Shown one piece after another: positions 7,981 to 16,876 of a stretch of DNA of 64,000 bases. Each line of letters opens with the position of its first letter. Positions within the stretch are counted from its first letter, which is position 1. The stretch spans positions 558,001 to 622,000 of the forward strand of contig NZ_JABTCG010000003.1 in NCBI RefSeq assembly GCF_014610845.1, read 5' to 3'. This DNA is from Maribacter arenosus (GTDB lineage Bacteria > Bacteroidota > Bacteroidia > Flavobacteriales > Flavobacteriaceae). A program made the position numbers and the translations under genes. A model generated the notes under the pieces. It was not told the DNA's origin and ran no database searches. It saw nothing but the letters and a program-made list of their open reading frames with translations.

Positions 7981-8769
7981 ATGCATATAGGTTTGGCGCT
8001 TTCTGGTGGAGGTTTTCGGGGAATTGCCCATATAGGGGTTATAAAAGCCCTGGAAGAGCACCAAATTTCCCCTGATTACATAGCAGGAACTAGTGCAGGT
8101 GCCATTGTAGGGGCATTGTATGCCCATGGTAAAAACGCTCAAGAGATTCTTGACTTTTTCAAGTCGGTCGATATTTTCAGTTTCAACAATTTTACAATGT
8201 ATAAACCCGGTTTTATCGATACCGAGAAACTCTATGATAGTTTCAAGGAAATCTTGGGGACCGATAATTTTAGCGTTCTCAAGAAACGGTTGTTTATAAC
8301 GGCAACAAATATTCTCGAGGGTACCTTGCAGATTTTCAGTGAAGGGGAGTTGATAAGACCCATTTTGGCTTCAGCTGCTTTTCCGGCAGTTTTCACGCCC
8401 ATTCAAATTGGGGAAGATCATTATATCGATGGGGGCACTTTGAATAATTTCCCGGTAGATTTAATTTCGGATTATTGTGAGAAGATTATTGGAGTTTACG
8501 TGAATCCATTCGAGAAAATGAGCATTCAGGACTTGAAACATTCATATAATGTGTTAGAACGGGCCTATAAGATAAGGTCGGCTTACGATTCCATATCAAA
8601 ATTTAAGGACTGTGATCTGATCATCTGTCCTAAGGAATTAAAGAAAGTAGGGACTTTTTCTGTTAAGGATATGGATGCTGTATTTGATTTAGGATATCAG
8701 GCAGCCCAAACACAATTGACCAAGTCGAACCTTTTTAACCTAACGTCTGGTCCGAGTTCCGGGAATTGA
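7981..8769 (+). CDS. Patatin-like phospholipase (RssA/YlbK type)
   Basis: The 262-residue protein is a serine lipid acyl hydrolase of the patatin family. The oxyanion-hole motif GGGFRG is at residues 9-14, the nucleophile elbow G-T-S38-A-G is followed by AIVGALYA, and the dyad aspartate is D150 in the D-G-G motif. No signal peptide is present, so it acts in the cytoplasm or at the inner membrane. The length is typical of bacterial RssA-like members. It is a single gene, 107 bp after the small protein. Confidence 0.9.
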   Translation: MHIGLALSGGGFRGIAHIGVIKALEEHQISPDYIAGTSAGAIVGALYAHGKNAQEILDFFKSVDIFSFNNFTMYKPGFIDTEKLYDSFKEILGTDNFSVLKKRLFITATNILEGTLQIFSEGELIRPILASAAFPAVFTPIQIGEDHYIDGGTLNNFPVDLISDYCEKIIGVYVNPFEKMSIQDLKHSYNVLERAYKIRSAYDSISKFKDCDLIICPKELKKVGTFSVKDMDAVFDLGYQAAQTQLTKSNLFNLTSGPSSGN

Positions 8770-8931
8770 GTTTTATAATGCAATGCCCCCAATCCCAACC
8801 CCTACAATACATGGACGCTTTTGGATCAGGAAAGAGGGCATTTAAGCACTAGCAATCACTAGGCTATTTCGTTAACTTTAGATAATACTTAGCTATAATC
8901 CAAAATTATTAGCTAGTAAGGGTTGATGAAA

Positions 8932-8943
8932 TGACGTAGGTCA
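8932..8943. promoter_or_regulatory. TGAC-N4-GTCA palindrome upstream of the sigma-like gene
   Basis: TGACGTAGGTCA lies 106 bp before the start codon at 9049. It differs by one base from the core TGACATAGGTCA found before the efflux operon at 52834. It is probably a distal Crp/Fnr-family site. Confidence 0.45.
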
Positions 8944-8965
8944 GTCAGGTCAGACTTTACATTAC

Positions 8966-9008
8966 TGATAATTATCATTTTAATCGGTAATAATTGATGG
9001 TAGATTTA
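8966..9008 (+). promoter_or_regulatory. Predicted promoter with an abutting TGATAATTATCA palindrome
   Basis: The perfect 12-bp palindrome TGATAATTATCA (8966-8977, an Fnr-box-like TGAT-N4-ATCA) directly precedes TTTT (8978-8981), a 19-bp spacer and TAGATTTA (9001-9008). The last two elements are one mismatch each from the Bacteroidota TTTG-N19-TAnnTTTG promoter. The palindrome centre would lie near -42 from the inferred start, the class II activator position. Confidence 0.5.
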
Positions 9009-9048
9009 AGTATATAAAAATGGACTGTTAATTAAAAAAATAAACACC

Positions 9049-9750
9049 ATGGTAATTAAACAATTAGCCCGACATAAGGAAGAGAACGATTTTGAACAAT
9101 TCTATAATAAAATATCGGCAATGGAGCCTGATTTACGGAAATTCATGACGAGGAGCCTCAAGGCTGCGGAGAATCAAGGGGCCATTGATCGGGGGTTTTA
9201 TAATGCCGATGAACTTTTAGATGAGATTTATTTGGAGATGTTCGAAGAGTTCGCGGATTATATGGATAAAGAAAAAATAAAAACGATTTTGTTTTCAAAG
9301 GCGGTACAAAAAATTGAGGAGAAAAAGATTATAGAGCAAGAAACCCCTGAATATATCAGTACAGAGGAGATGTTAAAGGAAGAGCTGAATGCCTTGGACG
9401 AACAATTCACAATGGATGCCGATGGTGATTTGATACTCAATACCGAGTTGGACGATATTTCCTATAAGCAAATTTCGGATAGGCCGAACAACGTGATATT
9501 GGATACAACCTTGGAACAGGAATTAATAAAGAAATTGGATTTGAACGATTCCCTTTTGCCTTCTTTGGAACGTCGTACAACTTTTGGCGCACTCTTTACT
9601 AATATACCGCCAAGAACTAAATCGGTTTTAGAACTCTATGCCTTTGGAAATCGCAGTCACTTTGAAATTTCCGAAATACTTGAAGTTCCAGAAACCGTAA
9701 TCGATAGAATAATGGAAAAGATGAACGAACGCTTTAGGCTTATAGAATAG
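9049..9750 (+). CDS. Protein with C-terminal sigma-70-region-4-like helix-turn-helix
   Basis: This 233-residue protein has an acidic, helical N-terminal two-thirds without a recognised domain. Its last 50 residues (from about 183) look like sigma region 4: a segment of the form P-P-R-T-K-S-V-L-E-L-Y, then F-E-I-S-E-I-L-E-V-P and V-I-D-R-I-M-E-K-M. No convincing region 2 (promoter melting and -10 recognition) is visible, although residues 50-85 could be a degenerate version. It may be a divergent ECF-like factor or a regulator using a sigma-4 fold. It stands alone, with palindromic sites and a promoter-like sequence in its unusually long upstream region (8770-9048). Confidence 0.65.
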   Translation: MVIKQLARHKEENDFEQFYNKISAMEPDLRKFMTRSLKAAENQGAIDRGFYNADELLDEIYLEMFEEFADYMDKEKIKTILFSKAVQKIEEKKIIEQETPEYISTEEMLKEELNALDEQFTMDADGDLILNTELDDISYKQISDRPNNVILDTTLEQELIKKLDLNDSLLPSLERRTTFGALFTNIPPRTKSVLELYAFGNRSHFEISEILEVPETVIDRIMEKMNERFRLIE

Positions 9751-9751
9751 G

Positions 9752-11389
9752 TCAGCGATTCCCGGAGTCTCTTAACCGTTTGAAAAGTTGATAGGCAGCA
9801 TCCACTTTTTCTTTTGGGGCTTTTTGAAACTCTATATCCGTTACTTGATAGACAGCTTGCATTGAATCCAACTTTTTGTGCATTGTCGTAACGATTTCAG
9901 TATAGGCTGCATCCGAATAGGCGTTGTAAAGCTCAAGAGAGTCTTTTTCAAGGTCGTATAACTCCCAAGTGTCTATGTCATCGTAGAAATGCATTAGTTT
10001 GTAACGTTTTGTACGAATACCATAATGTTTTTTTACCATATGGAAGGCCGGATAATCGTAGTAATGATAATACACTACATCCCTAAAATCGGATTCATTC
10101 ATACTTCCATCTAACAGTCCCTTAAAGGATTCTCCCTGCATGTCCTGACCTAATTCCGAAAGATTGGCAAAATCTAGGAATGTTTGGGCGAAATCCAAGT
10201 TTTGTACCATGGCATTTATTTTTGTACCAGGTTCAATAATGCCTGGTAATTGCATCAATAATGGAGTTCCGAAGGACTCCTCATACATGAACCTTTTGTC
10301 GAACCATCCTTTCTCCCCGAGATAAAAACCTTGGTCCGAAGTGTAAACGACCAAGGTGTTTTCATCCAATCCACTTTCTTCCAAATAATCCAAAATACTG
10401 CCTATACCCTCGTCCACTGCTTTGATTGTTGCTAGGTAATCCTGTAAATACCGTTGCCCTTTCCATGCAGCCAATTCATTACCGGTCAAATTCGCCTTGT
10501 GAAAGGCGTTGTTTTTTGGCAGATAGTTTTCGTCCCATTGTTTTCGTTGTTCCAAGGTCATCCGTTCAAAATCGGTTGTCCAAGGATTATGGGCCAATTC
10601 AGTACTACCATAGGCTTTGGTCATTTTGAGATCATGCCCTTCGTACATATCTTTATAGATGGTCTGTAATTGCTCTTGGGCCGCCTGTTGGTTTATAAAC
10701 GTGGGGAAATAGGTTTCAGGTAAAGGGAATTGTACAGAGTCATATTTGTTGGTATGGCGTAAGGCCGGCATCCAATTTCTATGCGGTGCTTTATGTTGAA
10801 CCATTAAAAAGAAGGGTATGGAATCCTTTCTTTTATGCTGTAACCAATCCAGGGCGTCATTCGTAATAATGTCCGTGGCATAGCCTTCAATGCGGGTAGT
10901 ATCACCGTTTACAATAAAATCCGGATTGTAATAGTTTCCCTGGTCAACAATGATTTTCCAATGGTCAAAGCCCTGGGGATGACCGTGTAAATGCCATTTA
11001 CCTACAATAGCCGTTTGATACCCTGAAGCATTCAACATTTTTGGAAGGGTAGGTTGATTACCATCAAAGTGGTCCCCATTTTGCCTAAAACCATTAATAT
11101 GGCTATATTTTCCGGTAAGGATTACGGCCCTACTAGGCCCACAAATGGAGTTGGTCACAAAACTATGGTTGAATAATGCCCCGTTTGCAGCCAAACGGTC
11201 AATATTGGGGGTAGGTGCCAATTTACCAATCGGGTGCCCATAGGCACTGATAGCCTGGCTGGCATGATCGTCGGACATGATAAAAATGATATTCGGGGTA
11301 GCGGTTTGTTTTATAGGCTTAGGTGACTTATCCCTACAACCTAAGGTAATAAGGCCTAAGAAAAGTATTGTCAGTGCTTTATTGATCAT
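9752..11389 (-). CDS. S1-family sulfatase (lipoprotein)
   Basis: This 545-residue formylglycine-dependent sulfatase removes sulfate esters from glycans. The maturation motif is C83-G-P-S-R, where Cys83 becomes formylglycine. The metal-binding aspartates D40-D41 lie in IMSDDHASQAISAYG, and a second metal-site motif is YTSDQGFYLGEKGWFDKRF. The signal peptide ends in a lipobox (LITLGC, Cys18), so it is probably anchored to a membrane. The QAISAYG and KAPHRNWMP segments recall subfamilies annotated as N-acetylglucosamine-6-sulfatase, but substrate cannot be assigned. It is the last gene of the PUL operon, starting 2 bp after the GH3 stop. It is clearly similar to the sulfatase at 28510. Confidence 0.93.
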   Translation of the reverse strand: MINKALTILFLGLITLGCRDKSPKPIKQTATPNIIFIMSDDHASQAISAYGHPIGKLAPTPNIDRLAANGALFNHSFVTNSICGPSRAVILTGKYSHINGFRQNGDHFDGNQPTLPKMLNASGYQTAIVGKWHLHGHPQGFDHWKIIVDQGNYYNPDFIVNGDTTRIEGYATDIITNDALDWLQHKRKDSIPFFLMVQHKAPHRNWMPALRHTNKYDSVQFPLPETYFPTFINQQAAQEQLQTIYKDMYEGHDLKMTKAYGSTELAHNPWTTDFERMTLEQRKQWDENYLPKNNAFHKANLTGNELAAWKGQRYLQDYLATIKAVDEGIGSILDYLEESGLDENTLVVYTSDQGFYLGEKGWFDKRFMYEESFGTPLLMQLPGIIEPGTKINAMVQNLDFAQTFLDFANLSELGQDMQGESFKGLLDGSMNESDFRDVVYYHYYDYPAFHMVKKHYGIRTKRYKLMHFYDDIDTWELYDLEKDSLELYNAYSDAAYTEIVTTMHKKLDSMQAVYQVTDIEFQKAPKEKVDAAYQLFKRLRDSGNR

Positions 11390-11391
11390 TC

Positions 11392-13674
11392 CTAGTTCAT
11401 TTCTAACCTGAAGGATGTTTTCAGAGTGTCATCCGAATTTGTACCTATAAAAATTTCAAATTCCCCGGGTTCCGCGACGTAATCTAAATCATAATTGTAA
11501 AACTTAAGATCTTCAATTGTAATGGAAAAGGTTACAGATTTGGTTTCACCCTTATTCAATGCTACCTTTTGAAACCCCTTCAATTCCTTAACAGGTCTCG
11601 TGACGGTGCCAATTACATCACGTATATATAATTGGACCACTTCCTTACCATCAAAATCACCCGTATTCGTTACATCAACCGTTACTTTGATAGTGTCGTT
11701 TTCAGTCATTTTATCCGAGCTTAACCTTAGATTATCATATGTAAAGTTGGTATAACTCAATCCAAATCCAAAGGGATACACGGGTTCATTTCGTTCATCG
11801 ATATAATTGGAGGTAAATTTTTCAAACTTACCTTCCTTATTTTGAAGGGGACGACCTGTGTTTTTATGATTATAAAAAAGTGGAATCTGTCCGATACTTC
11901 GTGGGAATGTTGCAGTTAATTTCCCTGACGGATTAACATCCCCAAAAAGCACATCTGAAATTGCCAAACCCGCTTCACTTCCTGGGAACCAAACATTTAG
12001 AATGGCAGGCACTGTTTTGCTTTCTTCCTTTAAAACTAGGGGCCTACCGGTAAATAATACCATAACCACAGGTTTCCCTGTTTTTAGTAAGGCTTTTAAC
12101 AAATCTTGTTGAACTTGAGGGATTTCAATATTGGTTCTGCTGCTACTTTCACCACTAAATTCAGCAGACTCTCCAAGTGCTGCAACAATCACGTCTGCCT
12201 TTGATGCGATTTCCAGGGCCTCGTTTAGTAACACTGCATCAGACCTATTATCCCTATTGAGTTCCTTTCCAAACATCGTTGCTCTTTGCTCCAATTCGGC
12301 ATCGTATGTAAGATTACTTCCTTTGGCATATACTATTTTCACCTTATCGCCAACAACGGTATTTAAGCCTTCCAACAAGGCGATTGACTTATTTTGAACA
12401 GTCGCCACACTCCACGTTCCTGCCATATTTTCCTTTGAATTGGCAAGCGGTCCTACTATAGCGATGGTTCCCGATTTTTTTAAGGGTAATAGTTGATTTT
12501 CATTTTTCAATAGAACCATTGATTGAGAGGCAACTTCCCTTGAAAAATGGCGATTATCCTCTGTGAATATTTCCGCTTGTGCCCTGTTTATATCGCAATA
12601 TTTATAGGGATCATCGAATAATCCTAAATCATATTTGGCCTTTAAGATCCTTCTGACGGCATTATCAATTTGTATCATATTTACACTGCCTTCCTCTACG
12701 GATTTCATCAACGTAGTCAGAAATCCTTCACCGATCATGTCCATATCCAAACCTGCATTTAACGCTAAAGCCGAACTGGTTTGCAAATCACCCATCCCAT
12801 GCTCGATCATTTCATTAACTCCGGTGTAATCACTCACCACAAATCCTTTAAATCCCCATTGCTTTCGTAAGAGATCTGTCAACAACCATTTATTTCCAGT
12901 GGCAGGTATTCCGTCTATTTCGTTAAAAGAAGCCATAACCGAACCTACGCCAGCGTCAATAGCCGCTTTATATGGGGGTAAATATTCATTATACATACGT
13001 ATTCTGCTCATATCAACTGTATTATAATCCCTTCCAGCCTCAGAAGCACCGTATAAAGCAAAATGTTTAACACAGGACATTATGGTGTTATTCTTGGTCA
13101 AATCATCACCTTGATATCCGCGAACCATTGCCTTTGCTATTTCGCTTCCTAAATAAGGGTCTTCCCCGGAACCTTCAGAAAATCTGCCCCAGCGCGGATC
13201 TCTTGATATGTCAACCATAGGGGAAAAGGTCCAGTTGATGCCATCCGCACTGGCTTCAGTCGCAGCCATTCGAGCGGTTTTTTCTATCAATCCCATATCC
13301 CAAGAAGTCGACAACCCCAAGGGTATCGGAAATGTTGTTCTATATCCATGAATAACATCCAAGCCAAACAATAAAGGGATCTTCAAACGGCTTTTTTCAA
13401 CCGCGATTTTTTGGACTTCCTTAATTTTTTCAACCGATGTGATGTTCAGCAACCCGCCTACCATTCCCGCCTCAATTTTCTTAGCGATATCCGAATTCTG
13501 TGCTTGACCGGTTACCACATCGCCGGACCCAGGTAAATTCAATTGCCCAATTTTTTCTTCCAAGGTCATTTTACCCAGGAGTTCTTCTACGAACGGATTG
13601 GTTTCCTGTGCTTGGAGAAGGATAGTGCAGCATAACATTAAGACCGGTAAAATAATCGATTTAAGGATTTTCAT
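11392..13674 (-). CDS. GH3 beta-glucosidase (BglX-like, secreted)
   Basis: The 760-residue glycoside hydrolase has a signal peptide (cut after about residue 23, LLQAQ). It carries the GH3 N-terminal barrel with nucleophile D282 in VVSDYTGV, the GH3 C-terminal domain with probable acid/base E509 in the S-G-E motif, and a fibronectin-III-like terminal domain (about 670-755). Substrate-site motifs KHFALYGASEAGRDYNTVD and RDPRWGR are intact. GH3 enzymes of this type release glucose from beta-glucooligosaccharides. In some Bacteroides loci they are paired with GH144 enzymes and act on beta-1,2-linked oligosaccharides. It lies in the PUL operon, 17 bp after the GH43-like gene. Confidence 0.93.
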   Translation of the reverse strand: MKILKSIILPVLMLCCTILLQAQETNPFVEELLGKMTLEEKIGQLNLPGSGDVVTGQAQNSDIAKKIEAGMVGGLLNITSVEKIKEVQKIAVEKSRLKIPLLFGLDVIHGYRTTFPIPLGLSTSWDMGLIEKTARMAATEASADGINWTFSPMVDISRDPRWGRFSEGSGEDPYLGSEIAKAMVRGYQGDDLTKNNTIMSCVKHFALYGASEAGRDYNTVDMSRIRMYNEYLPPYKAAIDAGVGSVMASFNEIDGIPATGNKWLLTDLLRKQWGFKGFVVSDYTGVNEMIEHGMGDLQTSSALALNAGLDMDMIGEGFLTTLMKSVEEGSVNMIQIDNAVRRILKAKYDLGLFDDPYKYCDINRAQAEIFTEDNRHFSREVASQSMVLLKNENQLLPLKKSGTIAIVGPLANSKENMAGTWSVATVQNKSIALLEGLNTVVGDKVKIVYAKGSNLTYDAELEQRATMFGKELNRDNRSDAVLLNEALEIASKADVIVAALGESAEFSGESSSRTNIEIPQVQQDLLKALLKTGKPVVMVLFTGRPLVLKEESKTVPAILNVWFPGSEAGLAISDVLFGDVNPSGKLTATFPRSIGQIPLFYNHKNTGRPLQNKEGKFEKFTSNYIDERNEPVYPFGFGLSYTNFTYDNLRLSSDKMTENDTIKVTVDVTNTGDFDGKEVVQLYIRDVIGTVTRPVKELKGFQKVALNKGETKSVTFSITIEDLKFYNYDLDYVAEPGEFEIFIGTNSDDTLKTSFRLEMN

Positions 13675-13691
13675 CGTTTGTTCTTTTTTGT

Positions 13692-15464
13692 TTATTCGAC
13701 TTCCATGACTTGGGATTTTTTGGAAATGCCATTGTTATTAAAAGCCTCGATCTGAAAATAATAGGTATCGGTTCTATCGGCACCCGTAAAGTAATACTCG
13801 TTTTTGCCATAGACCATTATACTACCATAGAGTTTGTCGGGCGATTTCCCCCAATAAATCACATAGCCATCGGCCAATTGGTTTTGTTGCCATTTAAACC
13901 AAATACTGCGTCGTTCACCAAATTTCTTAGGATTCGCCCTTAGAACAGTAAATTGCTGGACCTCCTCGGGTGGTTGTCCACCGCCTTTACCAAAAACCCG
14001 AAAGCCACTTAGGGCAAATTTTCCGGTTGGCATATGTAGATTTTCCATTTTGAGGTACCGCGCACGTAGGGGAGTGCCCATTTCGACATAATCATGGGGT
14101 ACATCCTTATCATTCTTACTTTTGTCAACTATAGTCTTCCATGTTTTACCGTCCTCGGAGGCATGAATTTTATATTGGTGGAATGTCCCTAATTTTTTTC
14201 CCATAAATTCAACATCCTGATCCGCGTAGTTGATCTGAATGGCATAAACAGATGATACTTCCCCTAAGTCGGTCTTAAACCATTCGCCTTTTTCCCCTGT
14301 TTGGGCGCACCAATAGGTCTTGATGTCTTCATCAACTGCAAAATTAGGTTGGTAACCTCCTAGGATCGAGGATACTTGAACCGGTTTTTGGTAATTCAGT
14401 AGCATCCATCCCGCAAAGAGTCCTTTTGAAAAATCCATTTCTTTTGCATGTTCGGGCAGCAGGGTTGGATAATCGCCATAAGCCGTATTGCAGAACATGA
14501 CATCGTCTTCATCAAAACCTGCAGGCCAAATACCTATACGGCGTTCGAAATTGTTTTTTACCGAAATTACCATTGTTGAGACGTGCCAGTAATTTTCATG
14601 GTTATCTTGGAAGGTGGCCCCATGGCCAGCACCACTTGCAAATCCGCCGGGTTTATATGAAAAAGGGTTGTGCTTCTGGTATTGAAACCGTCTAAGGGGG
14701 TCGTCACTGACATATACCCCGTCTGCATAACCACTGAACTCCGTACCAGGAGCCGCATATTGCATATAGTATTTACCATTGTGTTTTGTCATCCAGGCAC
14801 CTTCAATAAAAGGAGGTAAAAAAACATTGTCGTTATATTCCCCAAAGCGCTCCCACCCATGATCTTCGGGGTGCAAACCCATAAGTGCAACGGTATACCC
14901 TTCAGACTGCATGGTCTTGGTGTTAATTTCAGTGCCCAGTAGTGGATTTACATTGCTGGAACCCCAGTAGAGAAAGAGTCGGTTATCCTCTTCGTCATAG
15001 TGAAAAGCTGGGTCCCATGCACCTACTTTGAGGGTATCAACGGCAATTTGCCAATCATCCTCGGTCGGATTCGTGCTTTTATAAATAGGAAAATCGGATT
15101 CCCACGTAGATCCATATACATAAAGAGTGTCACACATGGCCCAGGCAGCAGGGGCATTTAAATCGTGTATATACTTATCATCACGAAGAAACTTACGATA
15201 GACGAATTGCCAGCTGAGCATATCATCACTCCACCAATAACCTTCTTGATTGGTCGAAAAAAGAAAGTACTTGTTTTTAAAGTTTACGATTACCGGATCG
15301 GCGGTAGTACGGTGTTTTCCTTTCTCGGAAAAACGCTCAAAGGGGGTGTACCCATAGTCAATATTTAAAGGATTGCAATAGGTGGTGTTTTTTCTTTTCT
15401 GAGCAACAAGGGAAAAAGAGCAGAGTAGCAGTAAAAAGAGAATATCTTTAAAGTCAGGTTTCAT
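13692..15464 (-). CDS. GH43-like glycosidase with F5/8-type-C and Fn3 domains
   Basis: This 590-residue secreted protein starts with a signal peptide (cut near residue 21). A five-bladed-propeller GH43-like domain covers about residues 25-340. Candidate catalytic acids are the Asp of R-T-T-A-D-P-V, the Asp of GAWDPAFHYDEEDNRLFLYWG and the Glu of PPFIEGAWMTKHNGKYYMQYA. A discoidin/F5-8C carbohydrate-binding domain follows (about 355-495) and an Fn3-like domain ends the protein (about 500-590). The acid triad needs structural confirmation, and specificity could be arabinosidase, xylosidase, galactosidase or other. It is the middle gene of the PUL operon, between the GH144 pair and GH3. Confidence 0.82.
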   Translation of the reverse strand: MKPDFKDILFLLLLCSFSLVAQKRKNTTYCNPLNIDYGYTPFERFSEKGKHRTTADPVIVNFKNKYFLFSTNQEGYWWSDDMLSWQFVYRKFLRDDKYIHDLNAPAAWAMCDTLYVYGSTWESDFPIYKSTNPTEDDWQIAVDTLKVGAWDPAFHYDEEDNRLFLYWGSSNVNPLLGTEINTKTMQSEGYTVALMGLHPEDHGWERFGEYNDNVFLPPFIEGAWMTKHNGKYYMQYAAPGTEFSGYADGVYVSDDPLRRFQYQKHNPFSYKPGGFASGAGHGATFQDNHENYWHVSTMVISVKNNFERRIGIWPAGFDEDDVMFCNTAYGDYPTLLPEHAKEMDFSKGLFAGWMLLNYQKPVQVSSILGGYQPNFAVDEDIKTYWCAQTGEKGEWFKTDLGEVSSVYAIQINYADQDVEFMGKKLGTFHQYKIHASEDGKTWKTIVDKSKNDKDVPHDYVEMGTPLRARYLKMENLHMPTGKFALSGFRVFGKGGGQPPEEVQQFTVLRANPKKFGERRSIWFKWQQNQLADGYVIYWGKSPDKLYGSIMVYGKNEYYFTGADRTDTYYFQIEAFNNNGISKKSQVMEVE

Positions 15465-15490
15465 CGGTTCATTTTTATGTCTTTAAAAAT

Positions 15491-16876
15491 TTACAAAAAT
15501 GAAAAGCCAAGTTTGGTAAGGCCATTTTGGACTTCTTCGTTTTGCATGAATAGGTTCCATAACAAACCTGACCTATAATTTTCAATCATAATAATTTGGG
15601 GTCCTTGATCTATGGCCAAATAGGCTTCTGCCACCCAAAAGTTGTTCTGAGGGCTGAAGGCATCATAGAAACCTGCAGGACCCAATAATTTATCCTTATT
15701 CTTATAAAAATAATGAAGTGCCCGCATCGATTCTTCAGGAGTGTAGGGCATGGAACTAATAGCGGCGGTAGGTGAAATTACCCCAGTATCATTAGAGGGA
15801 CTATGGGCGTTATATCCTAAACTACCATCGTTGTTTCGGGTATAACTTGCTGTAAGTCCCCAGCAATCCTCCCCGTAATCGGTATAATTCTTAGGGTTTT
15901 CTTCACAATACAGGTAATTTATTTTAGAATGGTTTACACTAACGTCCCAATAATCCACATACGCATCGGACAGTGATTTAGGGTTTAAGCCCAAATAGGA
16001 GTAATGGGCCCAAAATAGAGGCCCACCGTAAGGCGAATTGCCAGCATGGTCTACGAGTAAAGGCAGGTTGTATTTGGTTTCGGCCGAAGTGAAATTCCCG
16101 TTAGAGGCCCATCCGTTAGTATACACCTCCTTGGTTATCGAATAATCCGGAGATGCTGCTGCCATGATATAAGCAATAAGAACTTCATTGTATCCTTTCA
16201 ATTCAAAGTTTATTTCAAAATTGTGGTTGGGGCTCCAGTGCCAGTACAACGCATTTTTATTTTGGGTGTACCAGTCCCATTCAACGCCCTTCCAAAGTTC
16301 GTCAGCTTTGTCGGCCAGTGCTTTTTCATCAATAGATCCATTCTTAAAGTATTCCTTTATACAAATAAGTCCTTGGGCCAAAAATGCGGTTTCGACCAAG
16401 TCACCGCCATCATCCAAGGCGCTAAATGGTTTTACTTGACCGGAACTGCCATCGAGCCAATGTGGCCATGCCCCATGAAAACGATCTGCTGATTCTAAAA
16501 ACCCCAATATTTTTCCGAGTCTAACTACGGCTTGATCTTTAGTGATAAAACCTCTTTCAACACCTACCAAAATAGCCATAAGGCCAAATCCCGTACCACC
16601 TGTGGTAACCGTTAGGGGGTCGTTTGATGGATTGGAAGGATGATATCTTTCTCGGGCCGCACCCGAATTGGTTTCGGCAAAATCCCAAAAATACTTGAAC
16701 GTTTCTTCCTGGGTAAGATCTAATAAGTCTTCATCAGCAATCAGTGGTGTTTCATCAATCGGTTCCTCCTTGGAATCTTCAGGTAGTTCTGAAACACCAA
16801 TAGGGCCTGTACCGTCATTGGAAGAACATGACGACAGTAATAAAATGTAAAATAAATGTCCAAGTACCTTCTTCAT
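15491..16876 (-). CDS. GH144-type endo-beta-1,2-glucanase-like lipoprotein (second copy)
   Basis: The 461-residue lipoprotein (lipobox LLLSSC, Cys17) carries an alpha/alpha-barrel of the Pfam Glycoamylase family, the family on which CAZy GH144 endo-beta-1,2-glucanases are based. Recognisable blocks are TFKYFWDFAE, GGTGFGLMAILVGVERGFIT, RFHGAWPHWLDG, GGDLVETAFLAQGL, FWAHYSYLGLNPKSLSD and PTAAISSMPYTPEESMRALH. Its start overlaps the stop of the other copy by 4 bp (ATGA). The linker after the lipid anchor is acidic and low in complexity (residues 18-48). Surface location is likely. Activity on beta-1,2-glucan is inferred from the family. Confidence 0.88.
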   Translation of the reverse strand: MKKVLGHLFYILLLSSCSSNDGTGPIGVSELPEDSKEEPIDETPLIADEDLLDLTQEETFKYFWDFAETNSGAARERYHPSNPSNDPLTVTTGGTGFGLMAILVGVERGFITKDQAVVRLGKILGFLESADRFHGAWPHWLDGSSGQVKPFSALDDGGDLVETAFLAQGLICIKEYFKNGSIDEKALADKADELWKGVEWDWYTQNKNALYWHWSPNHNFEINFELKGYNEVLIAYIMAAASPDYSITKEVYTNGWASNGNFTSAETKYNLPLLVDHAGNSPYGGPLFWAHYSYLGLNPKSLSDAYVDYWDVSVNHSKINYLYCEENPKNYTDYGEDCWGLTASYTRNNDGSLGYNAHSPSNDTGVISPTAAISSMPYTPEESMRALHYFYKNKDKLLGPAGFYDAFSPQNNFWVAEAYLAIDQGPQIIMIENYRSGLLWNLFMQNEEVQNGLTKLGFSFL

